A DNA stretch of 64,000 bases, taken from the NCBI GenBank assembly GCA_946411525.1, contig CAMKEI010000005.1:16424-80423 (forward strand), in the 5' to 3' direction. This DNA is from an uncultured Clostridia bacterium. Its GTDB lineage: Bacteria; Bacillota; Clostridia; Christensenellales; Aristaeellaceae. Under the pieces are notes generated by a model. It was not told the origin of the DNA. It made no database searches and saw only the letters and a list, made by a program, of their open reading frames with translations. The position numbers and the translations under genes were made by a program. Positions 33,201 to 41,674 of the stretch are shown here, one piece after another (positions within the stretch are counted from its first letter, which is position 1; each line of letters opens with the position of its first letter).

Positions 33201-34970
33201 TCAGATCCGCATCGTCAGCACGTTCATTCCGAGCAGATTCTGATAGCTGATCCGGCTGGCCATTTTCAGAACCAGGTGAATCCCGACGTTTCTGCCCAGG
33301 TCGTCCATCTCCATGGTCGCGGCGTATTCGGTGGGGTTGAAAGCCCTGCAGTTGTCCCGGATCCGGAGGATGATCTCATTTCCGCTGTGGACCACGCGGA
33401 TATCTACGGAATGTTTCTTCTGGTCTTTTGTAAAGCCGTGGGCAATCACGTTTCCCGCCATCTCTTCAAGGCAGAGGCCTGCCAGGTACGTCCTGCGGCT
33501 GTCGATGCCCCGCTTTCCGCAGAAGTCCATGACCTGCCGGGATACGCTGACGACTTCTTCCATGTTTCTGACGGTAATGTCGATACGCTTCTCCTCTGTG
33601 GCCCCGAAGTCCTCCGGAATCGCCATCAGGTCCTCCAGCGTCCGCGGGCAGCGCTTCAGCGAAAGCCAGGCGCCGGTCACAATCACAGCCGCGCACAGCA
33701 CTCCGTTCAGCACGTTGGAAACATACAGGCCGTTCATCTTCATCAGCGGAATCAGCAGAAAACTGAACAGCACCACGCCGACCATGCCGTCGATCACCGG
33801 CAGGATGATTGACATGGCTTTCTTTTCAATTGTCTGCGTATAGCCGGCAAAATGCAGGCTGAGCATGGCCGGAGGCATGCACAGTGGCAGGATCCGGAAT
33901 CCCATGACTGTCATCATATACACCGGATCGGTCTGATCCCGGTAAAACAGCTGCGTCAGCGGCTCCGCCAGGAGGATCAGGAGCGCTACAATCACGCACA
34001 TCACCATCATGCCCTTCGTCATCGCGATTTTCAGCGTGTCAATCAGGGATCTGCGGTCTTCCTCCCCGATGCTGATACTGAAGAGCATCCGCGAAACGGC
34101 GACCATTCCGAAGGGAACCGCCCAGATCACAGCCAGCAGCGAGTTTGACGCGGCGAAAGCGGAAAGGCCGACGCTGCCGACATATTTCAGCACCAGCCCG
34201 TTCACGATCAGGCAGCGGAACATTTCCACGAAGCGGGAAAGCGCGCCGGGATATCCAAGGCGGACAATCTGCGGAGCGTCTTTCCACCGGCATTTCCGAA
34301 ACGAAAACTTCCACTCGGATCTTCCCGTCAGATACCATACCGACAGAACCGCCAGAAAAGTCCACGAAGCGATGGATGTGCTGAGTCCGAGTCCGAAAGT
34401 ACCCATGGAAAAGGTCACCACAAACAGATGATCCAGAACGGCGTTCACAGCAAAACAGGCGATACTGGCAATCATCGTGCGCCTTGTCTGGTTTTCCAGC
34501 GAAAGAAACGCAAACAGCTGCTGGCCGATCACCAGCGCTGGGATTCCGATCGCCTGTCCGAGGATATACTGATTCAGCATCTTCAGATCAGGCTCCTGGG
34601 AAACCAGGATACAGGTCGCGTTTGTCAGAACGCCGGTGACCAGAATGACGGACGTCAGCAGCGACAGCCCGGCGGAAATCAGCAGGTTGACGGTAAACAG
34701 ACCGTGGATCTGCTCACGGTTCCTGGCCAGGTACCGGCCGTAGAGGATCTGGGAGCCGCTGACAAACATGATGCTCGCCGCATACAGAAAGTGATTGAGC
34801 GGACCGAACAGTCCGATGGCGCTCATCGCGGTCTTTCCAATTACATTGCTGGCATACAGGCTGTCCACAATCCCGTTGACGGCGTTGATCACAATCAGCA
34901 GCACCTGGAAAGGAAGCAGCCTGAAAAACAGTCCGGTCAGCAGTTTATAGTCGGATGATCCCTGTTTCAT
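33201..34970 (-). CDS. MATE-family efflux transporter fused to an RsbW-like ATPase domain
   Basis: A 589-residue chain of two modules. Residues 1 to about 445 form twelve membrane helices of the MATE/MOP exporter type (FFRLLPFQVLLIVINAVNGI at the start, internal duplicated halves). Residues about 460-589 are a soluble GHKL ATPase of the RsbW/SpoIIAB kind: N-box CLEEMAGNVIAHGF (Glu502-Glu503, Asn507), G1-like IRDNCRAFNP (Asp539) and G2-like LGRNVGIHLVLKM. All ATP-contact boxes are present in altered form. MATE pumps normally use ion gradients, so this domain more probably senses or signals than drives transport. It shares orientation with the flavoprotein gene upstream (16-base gap). Confidence 0.88.
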   Translation of the reverse strand: MKQGSSDYKLLTGLFFRLLPFQVLLIVINAVNGIVDSLYASNVIGKTAMSAIGLFGPLNHFLYAASIMFVSGSQILYGRYLARNREQIHGLFTVNLLISAGLSLLTSVILVTGVLTNATCILVSQEPDLKMLNQYILGQAIGIPALVIGQQLFAFLSLENQTRRTMIASIACFAVNAVLDHLFVVTFSMGTFGLGLSTSIASWTFLAVLSVWYLTGRSEWKFSFRKCRWKDAPQIVRLGYPGALSRFVEMFRCLIVNGLVLKYVGSVGLSAFAASNSLLAVIWAVPFGMVAVSRMLFSISIGEEDRRSLIDTLKIAMTKGMMVMCVIVALLILLAEPLTQLFYRDQTDPVYMMTVMGFRILPLCMPPAMLSLHFAGYTQTIEKKAMSIILPVIDGMVGVVLFSFLLIPLMKMNGLYVSNVLNGVLCAAVIVTGAWLSLKRCPRTLEDLMAIPEDFGATEEKRIDITVRNMEEVVSVSRQVMDFCGKRGIDSRRTYLAGLCLEEMAGNVIAHGFTKDQKKHSVDIRVVHSGNEIILRIRDNCRAFNPTEYAATMEMDDLGRNVGIHLVLKMASRISYQNLLGMNVLTMRI

Positions 34971-34986
34971 CGGTTCACGCTCCCGT

Positions 34987-36363
34987 TCAGTTGTTTCCCA
35001 GGATTATTCTCGCCACATGCACGCCGCTTGCACTCGCGTGAGACAGGCTGTGTGTCACGCCGCTGCCGTCTCCGATAATAAACAGGCCGGGATATGCGGT
35101 TTCGAGGTTTTCATCCAGTTCCGCCTCCATATTGTAGAACTTGACCTCCACACCGTAGAGAAGCGTATCGTCGTTCGCCGTCCCTGGCGCGATCTTGTCC
35201 AGCGCATAGATCATCTCGATGATCCCGTCGAGGATCCGCTTGGGGATTACCAGGCTCAGGTCCCCCGGAGTCGCGGCCAGCGTCGGTGTGACAAACGAGT
35301 CCGCAATCCGTGAGGGAGTGCTCCTGCGACCCCGGACCAGATCGCCGAAGCGCTGCACGATCACGCCTCCCCCGAGCATGTTGCTCAGCCGGGCGATGGA
35401 TTCGCCGTATCCGTTCGAGTCCTTGAAAGGCTCCGAGAAATGCTTGCTCACCAGCAGGGCGAAATTCGTGTTCTCCGTGTGCTTTGAGGGATCCTCATAG
35501 CTGTGGCCGTTCACCGTTACGATGCCGTTCGTGTTTTCACTGACCACCGCCCCGTACGGATTCATGCAGAAGGTCCGGACAAGATCCTCAAATTTCTCTG
35601 TCCTGTAGACGATCTTGCTCTCATAAAGCTCGTCCGTAAGATGGCTGAATACCTGCGCGGGCAGTTCCACACGCACGCCGATGTCGACGCGGTTGCTTTT
35701 TGTGGGAATACCCATTTCCCGGCAGATCCCTTCCATCCACTTGCTGCCGCTTCTTCCGACGGAAATCACGCATTTCGGCGCGGTAAAGCTTCTGCCGTCC
35801 TCCAAGGACACTCGGTATGTCTCTCCCTCGCGGGAAACAGATGTTACGGCGGTCTCGAAGTAGAAATCGACTTTTTCCTTCAGCTCTTTGTAAAGATTCT
35901 CCAGCACGACATAGTTGATGTCGGTTCCCAGATGGCGCACCTGTGCGTCCAGCAGATGCAGTCCGTTCTGCAGGCAGATCTTCCGGATAGACGTATCGGC
36001 GGTGGAATACAGTTTCGTCCCTTCGCCGCCGTATTTGAGGTTGATCGCGTCCACGTACCGCATCAGCTCGAGCGCGCGGGCTTTGCCGACGTGTTCATGC
36101 AGACTGCCGCCGAAGTCGTTGGTAATGTTGTATTTCCCGTCGGAAAAAGCGCCTGCACCTCCGAAACCGCTCATGATAGAGCAGGTTTTGCAGCGGACGC
36201 AGGATTTAATCTTTTTCCCGTCGATGGGGCATTTTCTTTTATCCAGGGTCCGGCCCAGTTCAAACACGGCAGTTCTCAGCGGTTTTCCCGCCTTCTCCGT
36301 CAGTTCATAGGCGGTAAAGATCCCTCCGGGACCCGCACCGATAATCAGCACGTCATATTCCAT
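34987..36363 (-). CDS. FAD-dependent dehydrogenase (COG2509-like flavoprotein)
   Basis: A 458-residue flavoprotein. The N-terminal Rossmann motif VLIIGAGPGGIFTAYEL binds FAD and a cysteine-rich stretch CPIDG...CVRCKTCSIMSGFGG follows at about residues 42-66. The C-terminal FAD motif is LFIIGDGSGVTHSLSHASAS. This arrangement matches uncharacterised FAD-dependent dehydrogenases of the COG2509 group, often annotated as NAD(P)/FAD-dependent oxidoreductases. Substrate is unknown. The clustered cysteines could hold an iron-sulfur cluster or a redox disulfide. It precedes the MATE fusion gene. Confidence 0.88.
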   Translation of the reverse strand: MEYDVLIIGAGPGGIFTAYELTEKAGKPLRTAVFELGRTLDKRKCPIDGKKIKSCVRCKTCSIMSGFGGAGAFSDGKYNITNDFGGSLHEHVGKARALELMRYVDAINLKYGGEGTKLYSTADTSIRKICLQNGLHLLDAQVRHLGTDINYVVLENLYKELKEKVDFYFETAVTSVSREGETYRVSLEDGRSFTAPKCVISVGRSGSKWMEGICREMGIPTKSNRVDIGVRVELPAQVFSHLTDELYESKIVYRTEKFEDLVRTFCMNPYGAVVSENTNGIVTVNGHSYEDPSKHTENTNFALLVSKHFSEPFKDSNGYGESIARLSNMLGGGVIVQRFGDLVRGRRSTPSRIADSFVTPTLAATPGDLSLVIPKRILDGIIEMIYALDKIAPGTANDDTLLYGVEVKFYNMEAELDENLETAYPGLFIIGDGSGVTHSLSHASASGVHVARIILGNN

Positions 36364-36411
36364 GAATCATTCAGTTCTTTCTGTTAATCGTCCGGTTTTC
36401 TCCGGCTCTTG

Positions 36412-36417
36412 ATTATA
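36412..36417 (-). promoter_or_regulatory. Likely -10 element for the flavoprotein-MATE operon
   Basis: A perfect TATAAT on the minus strand 49 bases before the flavoprotein ATG. The -35 region (about 36435-36440) is T-rich without a clear hexamer. Confidence 0.4.
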
Positions 36418-36501
36418 ACATCTGCCTCGGTAAAAAGAAAATATTTTTTGCTTTTCTTTTCAGAATTGTTTCATCTTCTTGTCGAATTTGCGAATTTCCT
36501 C

Positions 36502-36530
36502 TTCCTTCTTTTTTCTATCTATAGTATAAT
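36502..36530 (+). promoter_or_regulatory. Candidate promoter of the LCP-zinc-ribbon locus
   Basis: TTCCTT (36502-36507), 17 bases, then a perfect TATAAT (36525-36530). The surrounding 200 bases are unusually AT-rich for this genome and hold no gene. The TTCCTT-17-TATAAT layout is the same as that before ackA. Confidence 0.55.
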
Positions 36531-36572
36531 GATAGTTGTATCTTCAGTAATCTTCGAAGGAGTGTTGCATTC

Positions 36573-37754
36573 ATGCGAAAACTCTTTGTCCTGATCCTCG
36601 CGCTTTTGCTGCTGCCCCTTTCACCTGTTTTCGCAGAAGAGGCTGCTCAGTCGGAACCGTCGGTCACGCTTTCGCCCGAGGAATGGGCCAAACAGGTCAT
36701 GAATGAAAACTCGCCGCTGTCGATTGACGTCATTCCCTATGACGAGCTGCCGCCGGTTGTCGAGGGACAGCATCATTATCTGCTGCTCTGTATCGACCAG
36801 TGGGCCAGGGACGCCCGCCCGGACGGCATAAAGGTTCCTACCTATGCAAACGGCAGCCGGAAGGATATGTACGGCAATACGGACGGTATCGTGCTGGTCA
36901 CTCTGGATACCAGGGCCCACCGGATTATGCTTACATCGATTATCCGGGACGCGTTGATCAAAAAAACGAATCTGGAAGAATCCGACGGGGACAAATACGG
37001 ACGGATCAACCGGGTCTACAACGACTACGGTCCTGAGACGCTCTGTCAGATTATCAGCCAGCATCTGGGCGTCCGGGTTGAGAAATATATCCTGTTCACC
37101 TTTAAGCAGATCGCCAACATCGTCGACTATATGGGCGGCGTACAGATTGAGCTGACAGACGCCGAGATCAGCGCGCTGAGATACACGGTCCTTCAGGGAA
37201 CCGTTACCGACCCGAATGGTCATGATATTCAGTCCGGCGGACACCATCCGGCCGGCCTCTACACCTTTAAAACAACAGCCTGGGCCGAGGAAAAGAACAA
37301 AACCACTGAGAAGAATCAGAAAAATGACCCGTCCAAGGTTGTCAAGCGGACCGGGGGATGCTCCGCAGTACTCTATATGCGTATCCGCAAATTCGGCGGC
37401 GGCGGTGATTTTATGCGGACTGCCCGCGCGCGCAAAGTCCTGAGCCTTCTGGCGGACAAGTGCCGGTCCATGACCTGGGAGGATGCGCAGGCTCTGGCTA
37501 ACAACATCCTTGAGAATAACAATAAAACCAATATGAATGTTGCGGATATGCTCCAGGCGGCTGAATATGCTTTCTCCCTGCGGGAATGCACGATCGAGGA
37601 ACTGCGGATCCCGATTGATGGCGCGGTCCGTTCCCATCATTATGCCGGCATGGCCACGCAGGAAATCAACTGGCCTTATTGCCGCGAAGCAATGGAGGAC
37701 TATCTGCAGAACAGTTTCCTTGTGGCTGATGATGAAGACGACGATGACTTCTGA
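36573..37754 (+). CDS. Secreted LytR-CpsA-Psr (LCP) family protein
   Basis: A 393-residue exported protein. A cleavable-looking signal peptide (MRKLFVLILALLLLPLSPVF, then AEEA) replaces the usual N-terminal membrane anchor. The LCP core is clear: TDGIVLVTLDTRAHRIMLTS, then IIRD with the catalytic Arg-Asp, GRINRVYNDYGPETLCQ, and IVDYMGGVQIEL. LCP enzymes transfer undecaprenyl-phosphate-linked polymers to peptidoglycan. The C-terminal tail is acidic (DDEDDDDF). AAGGAG precedes the ATG by 10 bases, and the next gene starts 16 bases after the stop. Confidence 0.87.
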   Translation: MRKLFVLILALLLLPLSPVFAEEAAQSEPSVTLSPEEWAKQVMNENSPLSIDVIPYDELPPVVEGQHHYLLLCIDQWARDARPDGIKVPTYANGSRKDMYGNTDGIVLVTLDTRAHRIMLTSIIRDALIKKTNLEESDGDKYGRINRVYNDYGPETLCQIISQHLGVRVEKYILFTFKQIANIVDYMGGVQIELTDAEISALRYTVLQGTVTDPNGHDIQSGGHHPAGLYTFKTTAWAEEKNKTTEKNQKNDPSKVVKRTGGCSAVLYMRIRKFGGGGDFMRTARARKVLSLLADKCRSMTWEDAQALANNILENNNKTNMNVADMLQAAEYAFSLRECTIEELRIPIDGAVRSHHYAGMATQEINWPYCREAMEDYLQNSFLVADDEDDDDF

Positions 37755-37770
37755 TGGATAGGAGCATGCG

Positions 37771-39579
37771 ATGAAATGTCCGGAATGCGGTCAGTGGAAC
37801 CGCGCGTCCATGCCTCATTGCACAAAATGCGGTGCGCCGCTGAATATTGATGAAGCTTCCCGGCTCCAGTGGAAGGATACGCTGAAGGACAGCGGACCTT
37901 CCACCGCTTATCTGCGCGCGGATGAATTCGGCCAGATGGATAATACCCCGGACGCCCGTGACGAGCTGGCCGGAGAAATGCAGGACCTGAAAAAGCGCAA
38001 ACGTGAAGGCGAAGCGCGTCAGAGCAGCATGAGCGGAAAGGCGCGGAGCCGTTCCGCTTCCGAAGTGGTCGTAACGGAGGAACCCGCAGCTGCTGCCCGT
38101 TCCCGCAGAGCCAGGCACGATGACGTTCCCGCTACGGCAGTTCGTGTACAGCCCGCCCCCCGAAGCGACCGGGCCCGCCGGGAAGAATCCGAGATCTGGC
38201 ACCGCGTCCGTTTCATGAATGAAAACGGCGCTTTCGCAGAGAGCAGGACTTACGATCCGGCGCCTTCCGGCACCTATACACAGGGAACCGGATCCTGGCA
38301 TCTTGCCGGCCCGCTGGGCAGGCAGATTGTTCCCCCGCCCGAGCATAAACACCGTTTTCTGAAGTTTCTGCTCGCCCTGATCCTGATAGCGGCGGTCGGT
38401 GCCGGCGGATATTTCGCGTATAATTATTTTTCACGCGGCAGCCAGCCCGCCGTCAATCAGAACGCCATCGTAACGGCCACCCTGATGGACGACCTGCCTG
38501 CCCACACGATCCTGATCCCCGGCGAGGATGGAACGACCATATATATCCGGGAACTGCACGCCAGCTATGTGGTTGTGGACGGATTCGCGTCGATCGAAGT
38601 GGCGGACCATACATGGTACGACAATCTGGAAGGTTCTCTGGAAGAGACCATGGAAGTGACCCTGTCGCCTTTCCTGAAAACTGCTTCGGGCAAACAGACG
38701 CCGTTGGATCTGGTGACTTACCAGATTACGATTCCGCTCAGCCCGATCACGCTGGAATCTCCCGAAGCGCTCCGCACGACGGTTTCAACCACTATGTCGG
38801 CCATCCGGATCGTTGTGCGGCCCGGTTCCCGGGTCCTGGTCAATGATGAGGACTGCAGCGACACGATCAACTCCGAAACAGGTGAGATGACGAAGAACGT
38901 TACTGTTCAGCCCATCGGAGACAATCCGTATAAGATCGTGGTCCGGTCCCAGTACTGCCGCGAGAACACCATCACCGTTGTCCTCTACCGCGAGCCTCAG
39001 GAGATTCCGCTGGATCTGGCTGTCGGTACCTTCGGCAGTACGGACCAGGATTATATGAAAGTAACAGCCACCACGCTGCCGGGTGCCTATGTGGAAGTCC
39101 TTACGCCGCATTCTGACCTGAACATCACCGATCTGGATTCCACTGGAAAATTCTCTTTCAACGCAATCTTCGGCGACAACATTGGCTACAACACCATTAC
39201 CATCAGGGCTTCCTACGGAGATAAAAAGCCTTCTGTCGTCAACTATGAGGTTTATTACCTGCCGCCGCCGGATAAATATACCACGAAAGCCTGGCGGCTG
39301 AACGCAGACGGATACAGCGAGCTGCTGAGCAATCTGCAGGTGCGGATCGCGAAGCACCAGATCTATGAGGTCAAGGGCGTTGTGCAGTACTCCGTTTCCG
39401 ACAAGCCGCAGCGTGTGGTGATCAACACCAGCGAAGACGGAAAAACTCAGCCGGTCCTGGTCGAAAACTTCACCAAAATCCACTGGGAAGTGGGCAAGTA
39501 TTACCGGATTTTCGCCGATGCCGCCTCCTCCTATAACAGCATGCCATGGCTGAACGCGCGGTATACTTACCTCAAATAA
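37771..39579 (+). CDS. Zinc-ribbon single-pass membrane protein with large external domain
   Basis: A 602-residue protein of unknown function. The start MKCPECGQWNRASMPHCTKCG is a four-cysteine zinc ribbon. Residues about 45-190 are polar, Arg-rich and probably disordered. One membrane helix follows at about 195-217 (FLKFLLALILIAAVGAGGYF), giving a cytoplasmic zinc ribbon and an external domain of some 385 residues rich in beta strands. Within that, residues about 345-500 resemble stacked Ig-like or bacterial-Ig modules (VRPGSRVLVNDEDCSD..., YVEVLTPHSDLN...). It is cotranscribed with the LCP gene, which suggests a cell-wall task. The same layout recurs at 45138-47063. Confidence 0.8.
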   Translation: MKCPECGQWNRASMPHCTKCGAPLNIDEASRLQWKDTLKDSGPSTAYLRADEFGQMDNTPDARDELAGEMQDLKKRKREGEARQSSMSGKARSRSASEVVVTEEPAAAARSRRARHDDVPATAVRVQPAPRSDRARREESEIWHRVRFMNENGAFAESRTYDPAPSGTYTQGTGSWHLAGPLGRQIVPPPEHKHRFLKFLLALILIAAVGAGGYFAYNYFSRGSQPAVNQNAIVTATLMDDLPAHTILIPGEDGTTIYIRELHASYVVVDGFASIEVADHTWYDNLEGSLEETMEVTLSPFLKTASGKQTPLDLVTYQITIPLSPITLESPEALRTTVSTTMSAIRIVVRPGSRVLVNDEDCSDTINSETGEMTKNVTVQPIGDNPYKIVVRSQYCRENTITVVLYREPQEIPLDLAVGTFGSTDQDYMKVTATTLPGAYVEVLTPHSDLNITDLDSTGKFSFNAIFGDNIGYNTITIRASYGDKKPSVVNYEVYYLPPPDKYTTKAWRLNADGYSELLSNLQVRIAKHQIYEVKGVVQYSVSDKPQRVVINTSEDGKTQPVLVENFTKIHWEVGKYYRIFADAASSYNSMPWLNARYTYLK

Positions 39580-39660
39580 AGCTGAGCCTCGGCCGCCTTT
39601 TGTTTTCCCGAAGCGGCGCTGTACTGTCACCGGATATATTATTGTTAGGAGTACCATCCC

Positions 39661-40410
39661 ATGAAAAGAATCTTTCTCATCCTGTTGGTAATGGCCCTGT
39701 TTACGGTTTCCGCGCTGGCGGATCCGCTGGAGCTCCTGGAGGATTATGCCCAGGAAATTTCTGAGCTGTATGATGAAAGCGACCCCGGCGTTGGGGCTTT
39801 TACGTACAGCTACCGCTATCCTCATGTGGATGAGGAAGCAGAAGGCGCCGCTAATATCAATGAGTTTTATTCCTATCTGATGTACGAACAGGAATTCTAT
39901 ATTGAGATGGCTCAGGGTTCCTTTGAGGGAGAAGACGACTCGACGGTGATCACGTATACCGTCACCTGCAATAACGACGAGTTTTTTTCCGTCCTGCTCC
40001 GGACTGAAAAGCGCAATCCCGATTTATCCCGTGTCTCATGGACGGGCAATGTTTTTTCGCGAAAGCACGGGGCGGACGGGAAATCCTATTCGCTTCCGAA
40101 GCTGCTCGGTATCCTCGACCCTGATGAAACCGAGGAATGGAAGCAGGATTACCAGACTGAAAAGGCGGATAATCTGATCCGTGAGATGGTCTGGGACATG
40201 ATTGAGGAAAACGAGGCGGGCCTCGACTACGGCAGCTTGACGGAAGAGGATCTGTCACATGTTTTTTTTCCCGAAGAAAGCTTTTATCTGGATGAAAACG
40301 GCGACCCGGTTTTCTATATCCAGCCCGGAGACGTTCTGGAGGTAGTGCCGGAAGGAACGGATCTGTTCATCTTCCCGATCCCGCTGGAGGACATACTGGA
40401 CGAATTGTGA
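39661..40410 (+). CDS. Secreted DUF3298-like protein
   Basis: A 249-residue exported protein with signal peptide MKRIFLILLVMALFTVSALA. The N-terminal part (Y-rich, FTYSYRYPHV...INEFYSYLMYEQEFY) and C-terminal part (FYLDENGDPVFYIQPGD, then IFPIPLEDILDEL) match the DUF4163/DUF3298 pair seen in RsiV-type anti-sigma factors and PdaC. Such modules bind cell-wall fragments or lysozyme. No sigma-factor gene is adjacent. A TATATT/TATTAT -10 candidate lies at 39635-39642. Confidence 0.72.
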   Translation: MKRIFLILLVMALFTVSALADPLELLEDYAQEISELYDESDPGVGAFTYSYRYPHVDEEAEGAANINEFYSYLMYEQEFYIEMAQGSFEGEDDSTVITYTVTCNNDEFFSVLLRTEKRNPDLSRVSWTGNVFSRKHGADGKSYSLPKLLGILDPDETEEWKQDYQTEKADNLIREMVWDMIEENEAGLDYGSLTEEDLSHVFFPEESFYLDENGDPVFYIQPGDVLEVVPEGTDLFIFPIPLEDILDEL

Positions 40411-40460
40411 CAAACGGGAAGAATACAGAAAAAATCCGTGCATTTCCGCCTGAACGGACG

Positions 40461-40466
40461 TATAAT
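40461..40466 (+). promoter_or_regulatory. Likely -10 element of ilvE
   Basis: TATAAT 37 bases before the ilvE start. The hexamer 17 bases upstream (GTGCAT) is a poor -35. Confidence 0.4.
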
Positions 40467-40502
40467 AATTCCAATCATTTAATCGGGAAAGAGGGAACCG
40501 TC

Positions 40503-41570
40503 ATGCTGGATATCAAAGTCACCCTTTCACAGAATCTCAAACAGAAGCCCGCGGATGAGTCCGCCCTTGGCTTCGGCCGGATTTTTACCGACCATATGTT
40601 CCTGATGGATTATGAGCAGGGCGTCGGCTGGCACAACGCCCGTATCGTCCCCTACGGCGATTTCGCAATGGATCCCGCTGCAATGGTCCTCCATTACGGT
40701 CAGGCCATTTTTGAGGGCTCCAAGTGCTACCGTCGCTCCGACGGCGGGCTTCAGCTCTTCCGGCCGCAGGACAACCTGGCCCGGATGAGCCGCAGCGCGG
40801 AGCGCATGGGCATGCCGGCGCTGGATGAGGAATCCGCCCTGGAGGGTCTCAAACAGCTGATTAAGATTGAGGAAGCCTGGGTTCCGCATCGCGACGGCAC
40901 CTCCCTGTATATCCGTCCGACCATGATTTCCATGGATGTCGGCCTTGGCGTGCACGCATCAAAAAAGTATCTGTTTTTCATCATCCTCAGCCCCGTAGGC
41001 GCCTACTACAAGGAAGGCCTGAAACCCGTCAGCATCTACGTCGAGGATAAATATGTCCGTGCGGTCCGCGGCGGCGTCGGCTTCACCAAGTGCGCGGGAA
41101 ACTATGCCGCCTCCATTCTTGCCGGCTCGGTTGCGGAGGAAAAAGGCTTCTCACAGGTGCTCTGGCTTGACGGTGTGGAGCAGAAATACGTTGAGGAAGT
41201 CGGCTCCATGAACATGATGTTCGCCTATGGCAATAAGATCGTCACCCCGATGCTGAACGGCTCCATCCTGCCCGGCATCACGCGTGACAGCGTGCTGAAG
41301 CTTGCCCGCACCATGGGTTACGAAACGGAAGAGACTCGTCTGGATATCAATGAGATTTTTGCCGACGCAAAATCCGGCAAACTGACCGAAGCTTTCGGAA
41401 CCGGCACTGCCGCGGTCATCAGTCCCGTCGGAACGCTGGCCATGGAAGACGAGAAGATCACGATCGGCGACGGCGGCATCGGAAAAGTCGCCCAGAGTCT
41501 GTACGATACCCTGACCGGTATCCAGTACGGCCGTCTTGAAGATAAATTCGGCTGGATCGTAAAACTGTAA
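40503..41570 (+). CDS. ilvE: Branched-chain amino acid aminotransferase
   Basis: A 355-residue class IV (fold type IV) PLP enzyme catalysing the last step of valine, leucine and isoleucine synthesis or the first step of their breakdown. Conserved features are MVLHYGQAIFEGSKCYR, YIRPTMISMDVGLGVH, the PLP lysine in GVGFTKCAGNYAAS, and EVGSMNMMFAYG. Start ATG 40503 gives the normal length; an earlier in-frame GTG overlaps the preceding gene and contains promoter sequence. No other branched-chain genes are nearby, so it stands alone. Confidence 0.95.
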   Translation: MLDIKVTLSQNLKQKPADESALGFGRIFTDHMFLMDYEQGVGWHNARIVPYGDFAMDPAAMVLHYGQAIFEGSKCYRRSDGGLQLFRPQDNLARMSRSAERMGMPALDEESALEGLKQLIKIEEAWVPHRDGTSLYIRPTMISMDVGLGVHASKKYLFFIILSPVGAYYKEGLKPVSIYVEDKYVRAVRGGVGFTKCAGNYAASILAGSVAEEKGFSQVLWLDGVEQKYVEEVGSMNMMFAYGNKIVTPMLNGSILPGITRDSVLKLARTMGYETEETRLDINEIFADAKSGKLTEAFGTGTAAVISPVGTLAMEDEKITIGDGGIGKVAQSLYDTLTGIQYGRLEDKFGWIVKL

Positions 41571-41674
41571 TCTCCCCCGGTTCATCCCGATCGGAAGAGG
41601 TGCCCTGTCAATTGCTTTCTGCATTGTTTCGGCGGCGTATCGGGATCGGATCAATAGGAAAAGGAATTCTTAAA

